A DNA stretch of 64,000 nt from Cydia pomonella (lineage: Eukaryota; Arthropoda; Insecta; Lepidoptera; Tortricidae). The stretch spans positions 8,178,019 through 8,242,018 of the forward strand of contig NC_084705.1 of NCBI RefSeq assembly GCF_033807575.1. Direction: 5' to 3'. Numbering within the stretch: position 1 is the stretch's first letter; every line of letters begins with the position of its first letter. The position numbers and the translations under genes were made by a program. Below the pieces are notes generated by a model. That model was not told the DNA's origin, did not search any database, and worked only from the letters and a program-made list of their open reading frames with translations. This document shows positions 35,429 through 45,820 of the stretch, one piece after another.

Positions 35429-35683
35429 TAAATACCTGGTAGAGTTTATTTCTATGTAATTATTTTAAGCCACCTTAAATAAATAACGAAATTATTTACC
35501 TTGTTCAGTTTACTCTATTATTATCCATTATTTCTCGTAGGACTTAAAAATAAATTCCTTCCTTCTTCCTCGCGTTTTCCCGGCATATTGCCACTAAAAA
35601 TAAATAGATTATAAATACATAAGTACCTGGTAGAGTTTGTTTCTATATAATTATTTTAAGCACCCTTAAATAAATAACTAAAT
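35429..35683 (+). repeat. Direct repeat pair of about 65 bp
   Basis: 35429-35493 and 35620-35683 share acctggtagagttt, atttctat, taattattttaagc and ccttaaataaataac with about 85-90 percent identity by eye, separated by about 125 unique bases. Likely an old segmental duplication. Confidence 0.75.
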
Positions 35684-36016
35684 TGTAATTACCGTGTTTT
35701 AAAACAGGTACTTAATGTATCTATTATTATTGTAGGTTAAACCTGACAGGCAAGACTAGCGGAGACATTTTTAATCGATTCCGATAAAATAGAGACAGGT
35801 TCCGAAATGAATATCTATAATAAAATAACGAAGCCCGCGGGCAGAAAATTATACATTCAATAATAAATATATAATTACTGTACAAGTAGGCTCCACCAAT
35901 CATGGTCATTATATTGGAGCCATTGGGTAAGTAGTCGCCAGTTATCGGAAGTCCTTTAATGCCAAGTGGCCACGTAGGGGCATGTCAGCCAGTAGTTAGC
36001 GTAAACGCCGCCACGC

Positions 36017-36030
36017 CCACTAGATGTCAC
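36017..36030 (+). promoter_or_regulatory. CTCF-like site
   Basis: CCACTAGATGTCAC matches 13 of 14 positions of CCASYAGRKGGCRS on the plus strand. It lies in a non-repeat, GC-balanced stretch (about 35930-36130) that also contains the weaker partial match CCAGTAGTTAGCGT (11 of 14, 35992-36005). Confidence 0.38.
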
Positions 36031-37361
36031 TGGAGTGTTAACTGTTCAGTTTTCAGAGTTTTTTGCGTATTGCGTGATTGTATGGTGCATTAAGCGGCGG
36101 TTGATGTTTGTTGCAAATGTGCTTGAAAAAATACACGGAAAATAAATAAATTTCGCAATGTTTTGCAGTCGTTGCGTGTAAACATCGATAACTCTCAACT
36201 CTCATGGTGGTCCTAAAAACTTAATAATGAACATCAAATTTACTACGCTAGCTTAAGCAACAGGTATCTTGGGCACATATTACAATCATCATGGCAATGT
36301 ATAATATGTTGTAGTATAACCTCTCTTTCATATAACAATATTTTCGTATTATAAAACCGTAAGACGATGTTTGTGAAGTAACACCTACTTTAATGTACAG
36401 GTTTCGCTGCACCAGTGCTAAGGTACCTAACCACAAGAGTCATTAGACAACAAACTTATTAATATCTAATTGCAATGCCTGAAGAACCATTACAGCATTT
36501 TTTTAACTAGAAAATTAAATATGTAGGTACCTACTTTTATGTGTTTGGTGGGGACAAAAGCTATGCTGAGAAGTAATAATTATACAACTGGTATAAAAAG
36601 GAAACATGTGATACAGATTATACTGATAATTAGGTACTCAATTAAATCTCGAACATTACCATGATTAATTAACAAATCGATCCCAATAAACTTCACCACT
36701 TCACACCGACATAACTAGGTGGTTTTACGACATCGTAAACTAATAAAAGTTGGAAGCTCGAACAAGCCAATAGATAATGAAGTTTTATTGGTCAGTTTTA
36801 CAACGTCCCTCGGAGGTTGTAAAGGGGCATGACGGTTACCTACTCTCAGAGTCTCCGCCATTGTGCAAATGGCGGGCTGGATTGATGAATGAATCTAAAC
36901 CAATTATTGTTACTTGATTGGGTTAGGGCTATTATTGTTTATGAGTAAAATTTTACTATTATGTTTATGCTCACACCCGCCAACAATGAATGATATGCAA
37001 TTTATGCAATATAATACCTTAATAACAGTTGAGTTTTGAAAAATTCTGGCTTATACATAAGTACTTTTGCAGTTGTGGCCAAAGAAATCAGAATACTCAT
37101 AGGTATTATCGTCATACATACCCCCAGCTGTACATCAATTTTATTTTTGTACCATGGACAGTGAAATAAATACCTATAAACAGTGTACAGCGAACTGCAA
37201 AATTGCATGACCACTTTATTAATGAATTTCAATAACAATTTGTCAATACAGCGCACTATATATAAGTAAGTAGGTAACATACATATTTTAATATATCTCT
37301 AAGTTAGTCCGTTATGAAACGGGAAAATCCTGAATGTGTAAAAAAATCGGAACCGTACAAG

Positions 37362-37462
37362 TTTCGTTCAAATTTAACCACACCGAGGGTTTCGTTCAAA
37401 TTTAACCACACCGAGGGTTTCGTTCAAATTTAACCACACCGAGGGTTTCGTTCAAATTTAAC
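37362..37462 (+). repeat. 28-bp tandem repeat, 3.6 identical copies
   Basis: Units begin at 37362, 37390, 37418 and 37446 (last one partial, 17 bases). Each contains tttcgttcaaatttaacc then acaccgaggg. The copies are identical, implying recent expansion. It lies in AT-rich DNA just before an R2-like repeat. Confidence 0.95.
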
Positions 37463-37539
37463 TTATTTTGATTTTTTTACAAATCAGGTTCTCAGATTAT
37501 TCCCTGTACTTGTAATGTAACACGATATTACACTCCAAA

Positions 37540-37762
37540 TTTCATAGTTATACGTTTTTTGCGGCATAAACGTCTGAATCTTTTTTTACATTAACTTAAA
37601 AGTTTGATTTTTTCACCGCTTCAAGGGACTGTAGACCTGAGTAGTGAGTTTTCCACGCTTTCCTTAGATAAAGGGTTTTGACAGACAGACAGACGGACGG
37701 ACGGACAATAAAGTGATCCTACGAGTATAAGGGTTACGTTATTTCCTTAACGAAACCCTAAA
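37540..37762 (+). repeat. Dispersed repeat, R2-like 3' half
   Basis: Contains gactgtagacctgagtagtg, cagacagacagacggacgga and the ending ttccttaacgaaaccctaaa. These resemble the polarity and end of R2-type repeats but form a separate subfamily. Confidence 0.5.
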
Positions 37763-38040
37763 AATAAGTATTTTGTCTTTCCACATAGGCTGATAATTTC
37801 CTCCAAACCAAAGTTCAGGAGGTATATACGTTCGGAGAAGGTACTCAACCGCCAGCAATTCAGCGTGTTGATTAAAATTGCCCAAGTTTATCCATTTAGA
37901 ATACCACTGAAATATCCAACTTTGCATTAAAGCATTTCTGACTTTATGTTGTTGATGAATAAGCACATACACACCTAAGACTATTGCTATTTTTACCATG
38001 TATTTACAGTATGTATCTGAACGTAAAGCAATTACTTAAA

Positions 38041-38203
38041 CCTGTTAATGTTTAGGTCATACTGAGCAACTTTCATTATAAGACCAACCCTGAAATCGGG
38101 GGGAAAAATGCTGTTTCATACATTTTGCTGGTGTTGATGATGTTGAAATTTCGTATGGGAGAGTCTTTTTTTCGCGATTTCGGGGTTAGTCCTTTCTACT
38201 AAT
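38041..38203 (+). mobile_element. MITE family M2, copy 2, right arm lost
   Basis: Starts with the same left arm (gttaatgtttaggtcatact, gagcaactttc) and keeps the spacer signature cattttgctgg, tgttgaaatttc and gcgatttc. The right terminal repeat is missing after gggttagtcc. Confidence 0.72.
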
Positions 38204-38796
38204 TGCCATAAAATGAGGTTAATTCAAAAAAGCTATATAAAAAATAAAATTACATACTATGAAATTAAAGCTTAGGTATTAGAATGGCAGAATTATTGCC
38301 ATATAATAAAGAATTTTTAAATTTTGCTTGAAACAAGACTCGCTGATGAAAGTCTAATCGTCCAATCCCATCATACCTACCTAAGTGCCTACATAATATT
38401 ATAGCGTCCAATTTTCTTAAATGGATACATAAACATATTATACAAACTAACAAAGCTCATATCCTCATAAACTTATGCATTTATAGCGCCACGATTATTT
38501 TCCTACAATTAACATTTCGGGTCACCGAGAGCGCCCGAAAGCGCGTAATTCCCGAAGTGGCTATAGATGTATCCGCGAATATAATTTGAATGGAAAGCGA
38601 TATTTTGCAACTCGTAGTACATTTTGGATTGCGCCCGTTATTTATGGGGGTTGGTTGATAACGGTTGGGGTTGGTTTATTAGCTTATATGTCTCCGTTTT
38701 AGTATAACTGCAATTATATCAATGGCGTATTATTCTAGGGGTGAGGATGATAATTGTTTACTTGTTGCTAACTAAGCAAACCTATACTTAGTTGGA

Positions 38797-38856
38797 TTTT
38801 TTAAGGTGTCCGAATGTTACATAAGAGCTCTTCCTATAATTTGGACATTTCAAAAA
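38797..38856. repeat. Palindrome P, copy 2
   Basis: tttttaaggtgtccgaatgt on the left and aatttggacatttcaaaaa on the right, with the same aagagctctt centre as the copy at 31.6 kb. The right arm has mutated. Confidence 0.7.
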
Positions 38857-39027
38857 GGTATAGTCATAGTAAAAATTAGGGACCATGCATAGGAAATGTC
38901 TATACCATACAGGATGATTTTATGAACGTGACAAAGAATCAGTTTTATTCATTATCATTGTCATGATTCTCTATGACTATTTTAGTAGGTTCATATGAAA
39001 AATAAATTGAGTTTTGGTTTAATTGAT

Positions 39028-39230
39028 GACGTGTTTGGCTTAGTAGGTAGTGACCCTGCTTATGAAGCCGATAGTCCCGGGTTCAAATATTTGTTCCTGA
39101 GTCATGGGTGTTTTATTTAAAATATTAATATATTATATATCATTGTCTAAGTGCCCACAACATAAGCCTTATTGAGCTGTCTACTACTTAGTCAATTTGT
39201 GTAATAATGCCCGATAATATTTTTATGTAT
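39028..39230 (+). mobile_element. tRNA-derived SINE (family S1) with internal deletion
   Basis: The head keeps tagtaggtagtgaccctgc and the B box gggttcaaat, which then jumps directly into atttgttcctgagtcatggg. About 35 bases between B box and body are deleted. The tail reaches cccgataatattttta. Confidence 0.82.
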
Positions 39231-41951
39231 TAAGTAAGTAAATATTCTTTATTGCACCAACAATTATACTATATTATTTTTATTGTACAATGATATTTAT
39301 TTTTATTCGTCGTCGTTAAACTTGCAAAAATCAGTTCCGATCCCGTTGAAAAGCCAACATGCCCTTATTCAACAATCCGTTATATTGAACCCAGGAAGTA
39401 AACAAATGAATCATTATTGGAAACAAAGGGCCTGTGACATGTTCCCAAGGCTCAGCTAGCGGGCAGGTCGCCGATACCATCGCTCACGACCCACGAACAC
39501 GTACTCGAACCCTATTGGCGAATAAACGAATTTCCTGCGATCTAATTAGAATGAGTGCACTTGGAGAAAGCTTGGATGCTTTACAAAAGTAAATAAGTTA
39601 CTGTCACGATTGATATTTAGAAAAAAAACTGAAATAAGCCTATTTTTAACGGAATAGTTAGCATACTTTTGCCATGAGGTTATGAAAAAGAAAGAAATGT
39701 TCGCGTTTTTTATTTTAATTATATTGATATTTAATGTATTTTTTAATTATTAAAATACCATTTCTCATACCTATGTAATATATCATCTTGCCTTAATATC
39801 TTATCTAAACTTTCTTTAGACAATAAAGATTCTTTAAACCGAAACTGGAAAAATCCAGTACCTATAGGGAATATTTATTCTATTAATTTGTCACTTAGCA
39901 ATTATCCTTAGAGATTCCGGGATCAATATGCGGCTGTAGGAAGATTGAAGTAAAATAAATATCAATTACAAAATGTTTATTCCTTAATTTAGGTACCTAC
40001 ATTTGTCTGTGTCTAGGTAGACAGTCTACACATTTTTAATTTCATAAAAATATGACCATGTAACGAGTAAAAAAGTCACCCTGTACTAACAAACCATTTT
40101 TTACGCCTCAGAAGGATCATCAATTTCACATATAAAACGCAAACGTAAACCTTTATTACCTTGACCACAAAATGATTGAAACGTAGCGCATCTCAATCAT
40201 GATTTAGCATTACGCCCCTGCGTCTACGCACACAGTTTACGACCGGCAATCATAGCACGTCATAAATGTAGTTGGGAGTATCGCGTAAATCTGGAAATGT
40301 ATGTGTGCATGCCCCGAGACACGAGCTCTTTGTGATGCAAGCAGGGTTGACATCTTGGGATATGTTTTATTTAACAATTTTGGTGACTCAAAAACATCAA
40401 AACAACTTTTTTTAATTTCAAGAGCACATAGATATAAAATAAATTCAAACGGAATGGACGACTGCAGTCGATACGGTTACCTATTGAAGACATACGTTTA
40501 TCATTCAGTTAAAAAACCGAATTGAAGCAACAAAGATCGCTTTTAAATATAAAGGATTGCCAGCCCTACCTCAACTGCAGTATGTATAGTATGCACAAGA
40601 AAGGAGATCTCTCATCTCGCTACAGCTGCGCGGCTGCCCGCGTGTACATAATGATATACGGAGCCTCAGTGACCCCCCTCTCCACCACCCCCCACTCGCC
40701 CGCCCTACATGTAAACCTTCACCAAACAGGTCCGCGACAGGAGCCTTATAAAATTGCCATATTTTAATAAGAAACCACGGCTGAATATAAATTAATTTAA
40801 CTTAATAAAAATAAAACCGTCAGACTCCGTGTATTGATTAATCGTTCATACATTATTCAGTATATCTGTAATTAATTCGGGAATCTTCGGTGTTGAGGCT
40901 TAATATCATAATGAGCTCGATTATAGCAAAAATTACCTCAGCTTATGTACAATTTCAATAATTATGTATCTGCTTTTGCGGGGCAATTTTCAACAGTTAA
41001 CCGTCTTCAGGGTTGCGGCGCACGAGTCATAAATTTCTTATCCTGCATCGAGTAAAAAGGCCGCGAATATGTCTATCGAGTACTGGGCTGATTAAATTGA
41101 ATTACGATCATAATTGATGGACAAAAACTTACGTATTACTCGGTTGACTTTAAGAAAAAATGAGACACTTCGTTGGAGCTATAGATGCGTTTCATATGGT
41201 CGAATAATAAGGGTGGCTTCCAGTTTTTACCTCCACATCTGCCTTTTGAACGTTAGCGCTTCGGTATGCTATAATTAAGTGAGAAAAATCGCTCAACGGT
41301 AGCCCTTATTCTTAATCGAATTTCACCCATTGGCGTCTAGTCTTTACATAATGTAGCTTAAACTATTCTTCGCTAAATACTGATATTCACACCGAAATAT
41401 TTACATCGACACAAAAAAAATGAACATTGAACTTACCTACGTGAGTAGCAAGTTACAAAAAGGGTAAATTAAATATGAAGATATTTTATTAGGACGTTGT
41501 ACATATAAAATAAGTACAAAAGCCTGGGTCGGCACGCAATACCTCACTAAAATTGAGTCGTTTAAAAATGCGCCTCTCGCGATACGTGGATATCAGGGCA
41601 ACCAATAATTTTTCGTATCGCCCGAATAATTACCTGCTATCGTCGAATTGGCAGGCGCAGGTCGAGGACCGAAAAGATGGCCGACTCATAATGGAGAGAC
41701 AGCAAAATATGCATATAATAAGTAAGGTATTTTATCGAAGTATTTTTTGCGTGTCGGTGAAGTAAAATTGCCAATAGTCCATGAAAACTAGTAATAACAT
41801 TATAAATGTCAATTCGAATATTGACATAAGATTGATAAAATGGAATTTGCAACGTCAAATGAATGATCTGAATATTGAGTTATTATGTAGGTAGTTGTAG
41901 GTACTGAAAGTTTGATGTAGATTTCTCAAATAAATGTAGCAGAGCTCTATA
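39231..41951. other. Intergenic, largely unique, with C-rich tract
   Basis: No gene. 40668-40710 is a pyrimidine-rich run on the plus strand (gacccccctctccaccaccc then cccactcgcccgccc), a possible zinc-finger (KLF/Sp-type) binding platform. 38450-38640, 40180-40300 and 40980-41100 are further GC-balanced patches. Confidence 0.3.
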
Positions 41952-42735
41952 CTTAGTCAGGTCATAAGTTCTGTCACAAAGATTTTGATTGATAAAATGT
42001 AATACAAAGCTTTTAATAAAAAAAGCTTTTAGCCATGACTTAAAAGCTTGTTTTATACTGATCAAAACGTAATATAATTATTTTAAAATTTAGATCTTGA
42101 AATTGTCGTCAGACGCGAATACACGGCTGCATTGTGAAAAATTATAGTACACAAAAAATAGGAAAAATCAGGGTCACATTCATAAAATAGGTACAATTAT
42201 TTATTTGTATGAACCTACTTTATTAGAACGTTATTTTGTCACTTTTAGTATGTAGCATTGAGTCCGCAGACAACTCTGTGCTTCAGCGCTAATACCTTCA
42301 AACTTGGTTATTTTTCAGTAACACGCTTGTTTTTGACTGCGTTCTAATGAGTAGGTTTGGTAAAACATGTACAGTTGCAGTTTCGGCAATCCGATTCACG
42401 TGAATTACATATCTAAAAGAAAAGATAAAAGACCCAGCTTTTATTTTATGTAAGATTCAACCATGTAAAAAAAGAAAATGAAAAAATAGGGATCAAAATC
42501 AACTTGATGATTTTTTATAATATTAAAATTATATTTTTAAAGATTTATAATATTTTCGAATATTACATAGAATTACGCAAAAATGAGAAAGCAAATTACA
42601 TTAAATTATATGGCAAGTCATTTAGCATTAAATAAGCTTTCAACCCATATACAATAATAACTTAAGGGATCTGTACCTACTTATAACTTTTTTATCTGTA
42701 TAAATCTTTGTGACAGAACTTATGACCTGATTAAG
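41952..42735. mobile_element. Mariner/Tc1-like non-autonomous element, 784 bp
   Basis: Terminal inverted repeats of about 33 bases differ at one position near the tip: cttagtcaggtcataagttc, then tgtcacaaagattt at the left, mirrored at 42703-42735. Both ends are flanked by TA (41950-41951 and 42736-42737), the target duplication of Tc1/mariner elements. The interior holds no transposase frame and no DD(D/E) motif, so the element is non-autonomous or fully decayed. Confidence 0.75.
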
Positions 42736-42737
42736 TA

Positions 42738-43905
42738 CATATACATAAGTACCTAATACTCAATTCGGAAACCATCAAATAAATATGTATGTACGAATGT
42801 AAGTTAGCTTATAGGTACATATTATTTACGGCTGCCTAATAAAACATTGTAGAAAAAAACACATAAGTATACCTTTGTAATATGGTACCCATTTACTGTA
42901 CTGGTGTCTTATATGGTCGTACGGAAAATGTGTACGAGTAAGATTATGTCCTACTACAAAAACATATGAAATCCAATGAAAATCATGTAGCGATTTGTTA
43001 CTAGGTAATAAAATAGTCCTGCAACATATTAACCACACTTGATTTACCTGCAAAAACAGTAAAATCTAAAGATTACCTGTATCTTTGCAATCTAAAAACA
43101 AAAACGCTGCTATCAAGCCTTTTTTTAAATAATGTGTGCAATCCATAGCCTAAACAGATACAATGAAAACGGAAACAGCGGAATTATTTTCTGTTTACGC
43201 AAAAGAAGTCACTATCAAATCCTAATTTAACGAGTTGACGCGTATGTATAATGCTATTCAGCATTTTTCCCCAGTGGAACCGAACCAAATAGAGTATAAA
43301 GGTATTTGTATTTTTCTTTTGCGGACCGTACCGCGAGCGTATCGTGGAATTCAGTTTTTAGCGAGCGTTTGACTCTTGGTCGCCTTATTCGGTATCGAGA
43401 TGAAACGGACTAAACTATAGCCAATTTAATTAATAGACCTTCCCATCGGCCAAGGATAAGTCAATGAAGTCATTATGCATGCTTGAGTTATAACTATATC
43501 TTAGGTTCTCGCGTAATTCGTTCTGTTGTTTTTTAAAACATGGAGGTCCCGTAACTTATGCATTGGTATTAAATCTACTGAATATACCAGATATTGTACG
43601 AGCAAAATGCCAGCTCTATAATCAATGATAGTTTATTGATTACACAAGTTGTACTAGAAATCATTTATCGAATGATAGGCATCGGACATTTTGCACGCTT
43701 CTATAAAAGCGGAGACTGTCGGGAAACATCAAAGAGCCTTCAAGCCGGGTTCGGTAAATTAAAACATTGTTATAAAACAGCTATACCAAAGAAGTCACCC
43801 TTGGGCGATTTCAAAAATGGCGTCGCGCGTTGACTGGTGACGGCGACGAGTCAGTTTTTCGCAACAGTCTCCACTCGATAAATAATGTCGCGGACTTTGG
43901 CAAAA
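42738..43905. other. Ubx 3' flank, unique
   Basis: Repeat-free from about 43.1 kb. GC content rises towards the CpG-rich block. The open frames at 43594-44085 on the plus strand run into GC-rich DNA and have no resemblance to known proteins. Confidence 0.3.
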
Positions 43906-44045
43906 ACTCACCTAGGGTCCTGTTCGGTGGCCGGCGGCGCGCCCCGCCCCGCACCTCCCCGCTCGCCCTTGCCGCTCCCCGCACTCTCTCCGGAGCTTTT
44001 TCTGCTCATTCCGCAGCGCCGGCGCATTTTGCTCACTTCCATTAA
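43906..44045 (-). other. CpG-rich block ending in a consensus minus-strand splice donor
   Basis: 43920-44035 is the most GC- and CpG-rich non-coding stretch near Ubx, full of CCCGCCCC and CTCCCCGC boxes. On the minus strand it runs directly into AG|GTGAGT (43913-43906), a textbook 5' splice site. A minus-strand frame from an ATG near 44030 stays open up to the donor, but GC-rich DNA has few stops by chance. It could be a first exon of a non-coding or read-through transcript, an alternative distal 3' UTR exon of Ubx, or simply a CpG-rich enhancer or promoter. On the plus strand an initiator-like TCAGTT occurs at 43851. No product can be named. Confidence 0.35.
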
Positions 44046-44559
44046 TATAGACGTAACCCTAACTATTTACACCGCTATTGGCTAAGTAATACCTACTTAT
44101 ATTTATGGCAATTTGTTTAATTTCACCGACTGTTGAAACTGCAGGAACACGATCACGTTACACTATACTTATGCGCGAGTATTGAAGGGTACATGGCGCG
44201 GAGATACTGTCACACACGAGTCCGTCACACTACGCGACACGACACGATAGCGGTAGGTAATTAATTTAACTTACGACTCTTTACTTAGCTTTAAGGGTAC
44301 GAGACCGGGTCTCTTTGGTAGGCATATTTGTACAATATAATATAGTTCGTCTCGAAGACTCCGCCGAGCTGGGGGCGCTAGTGTCGCAATGTCGAACGCA
44401 CTACGATACACCTACACTATGTAACACGGAAGAGATTTCTACAAATTGCACTGGTTTCCATACGCGAACATCTTCGACGGTAGCGCGAATTAAAATATTT
44501 TAATTACAAAAAAATCAACAAAAACAAACCCGAAACACAAAATAATACGACCCGTTTCT

Positions 44560-44753
44560 AGTCTAGTATTAAACCGTTTATTGTTCCCTCAATCAATTAG
44601 AAAAACATTGCGTCTATTATAATAACTAATAAAAATAATCACAACAACCGAACAACACTTAGGTAGATAACGAAAATAATTACAAACAATTTACAAAACA
44701 CAAAGCTAGGGAGTGTTCGGACTGCGGTATATCACGTGCGCGCGCGGCGCGGC
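44560..44753 (-). other. Ubx: Ubx proximal 3' UTR with candidate poly(A) signal
   Basis: AT-rich sequence follows the Ubx stop. A canonical AATAAA on the minus strand lies at 44577-44582, about 170 bases after the stop codon. It is the first good polyadenylation signal, so a short 3' UTR ending near 44560 is plausible. Ubx genes commonly use more than one poly(A) site, so a longer form reaching the GC-rich block near 44.0 kb is also possible. Sequence alone cannot choose. Confidence 0.5.
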
Positions 44754-45049
44754 CTAGTGCTCGGGGTGGCCCTGCGCCGCCGCGGCCGCGGCCGCCGCCG
44801 CCGCCTTCTGCGCCTGCGCTTGCTTCTCCTGTTCGTTTAACTCTTTTATAGCCTGAATCTCTTTCTTTAATTTCATCCTTCGATTCTGGAACCATATTTT
44901 GATCTGTCGCTCCGTGAGACAGAGGGCGTGCGCCATTTCTATGCGTCTCCTTCGCGTGAGGTAGTGATTCGTGTGGAACTCCTTCTCTAATTCTAGCGTT
45001 TGATATCTCGTATAGGTCTGTCTCCCCCGTCTTCTGAGGCCATTCGCGC
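44754..45049 (-). CDS. Ubx: Ultrabithorax (Ubx), terminal homeobox exon
   Basis: Last coding exon of the Hox transcription factor Ubx, a nuclear DNA-binding protein that sets posterior thoracic and anterior abdominal identity. The exon holds 97 residues and a TAG stop. Residues 5-64 form a full Antp-class homeodomain (45035 down to 44856) with the helix-3 core WFQNRR, including Gln50 and Asn51. YQTLELEKEFHTNHYL and RRIEMAHALC distinguish Ubx from abd-A, which has Phe at the Tyr position, FNHY and IEIAHALC. Residues 65-79 are the UbdA peptide (QAIKELNEQEKQAQA), then ten alanines and the ending QGHPEH. The exon begins after a TTACAG acceptor; the first two bases complete a glycine codon, so the intron is phase 1. 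The YPWM motif and N-terminal activation region belong to upstream exons outside the window. The frame is intact with no oddities. Identity as Ubx is very secure; the 3' UTR limits are not. Confidence 0.97.
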
Positions 45050-45079
45050 CTGTAACAAAGAAAAAGGGTAAGATTAGTA
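45050..45079 (-). promoter_or_regulatory. Ubx: Ubx 3' splice site with branch point
   Basis: Reading the minus strand, TACTAAT (45073-45079) is a near-perfect branch-point sequence. It is followed by a pyrimidine stretch CCCTTTTTCTTTGTTA and the acceptor CAG, whose last base is 45050. The branch adenosine lies about 25 bases before the AG, a normal spacing. This defines the exon start; the in-frame ATG at 45083 is intronic and is not a start codon. Confidence 0.92.
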
Positions 45080-45670
45080 TCATCGTTTAATTTAACTAAA
45101 GAGGTTTCTGGGAAGCATTTGAAAGGGTTGTTGTGGCTTTGAAAAGCGTCTGAATGGTGGATGGGACAGTCGCTGCAGCAAACGACGTTACAATTGGCGG
45201 TGTCGACAGCTTCATTTCGTTCAAACGTCGATATTGATAAACTGCGCGGCCATTCCTTTAGCGCGCCGCCAAACGACCGCAGATACCGGCTTGATTAAGA
45301 AACATAAGCAGCGTAGGATGAACATAAATCTGGCTGTACAAAGTATCTCTACATTAAAACACATCGATAGCCTTTATTGCCTCTTCGGAGCTACCTCGAA
45401 AATGTTTTCGAAGTATCTCTGTGGCTGGTGTGGTGTCGAAAAATTCCGAAAACATAATGAATCATTATCGACCCACCCCTATACTTGAATGCCTATTGAA
45501 ACGGTACGAAGAACTCGATCTGTGGCCATGATAAGTGGGGGCCAATAGCCGTGACTCGCGAAAATTCGGCCGGCTGCAGGGCTGACACTTGCTCCAGAAA
45601 AAACATCAGTTAAGTTATGGTTTCGACAGTATTAAAATAAACAAATAATAGTTCGTTGTTTTGCATCGGG

Positions 45671-45820
45671 GCAAAGCTATTGTTTAACCGCTCGTACTAA
45701 TATTGATACCCGAGCAAGCGAAAGATTTCAAAATTGAACCACGAGCGTAGCGAATGGTTCAAAAATCGCAATCTTGAGCATTGCGAGGGTATCAAGGCAC
45801 GAGGACTAAACAAATTTTGC
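45671..45820. mobile_element. Palindromic MITE in the Ubx intron
   Basis: gcaaagctattgtttaacc on the left mirrors taaacaaattttgc on the right. Inside, ttgatacccgagcaagcg pairs with gcattgcgagggtatcaa, and aattgaacca with tggttcaaaaat. It lies about 0.6 kb before the Ubx acceptor. Confidence 0.68.

Larger units (their letters stand above)
34416..37361. other. Intergenic; GC-balanced blocks at 34540-34680 and 35930-36130
   Basis: The first block has ttaattgagtgcgcctcgcg, then gcatgcgtgcccgctgattt, and reads like Hox-cluster conserved non-coding DNA. The second holds the CTCF-like sites. The remainder is AT-rich with no gene. Confidence 0.3.

Noticed and set aside
37362..37462. CRISPR-like array
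   Set aside because: The units are contiguous 28-bp tandem copies with no spacers, in an animal genome.
43594..44085. Plus-strand open frames near the CpG block as coding exons
   Set aside because: They overlap in different frames, are rich in Ala, Pro and Arg because of GC content, and match no family.
43000..44753. iab-4/iab-8 microRNA seed sites in the Ubx 3' UTR
   Set aside because: I looked for the seed-complement heptamers on the minus strand and did not find them in this interval; the true 3' UTR extent is also unknown.
44754..45049. abd-A or Antp identity for the homeobox exon
   Set aside because: The C-terminal UbdA peptide and the residues Tyr in TRYQTLELE, HTNHYL and IEMAHALC fit Ubx; Antp lacks the UbdA peptide, and abd-A differs at these homeodomain positions.
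45050..45083. Open-frame ATG at 45083 as the start of a 109-residue homeodomain protein
   Set aside because: The first 12 codons are a branch point, pyrimidine tract and acceptor; the Hox exon begins at 45049.
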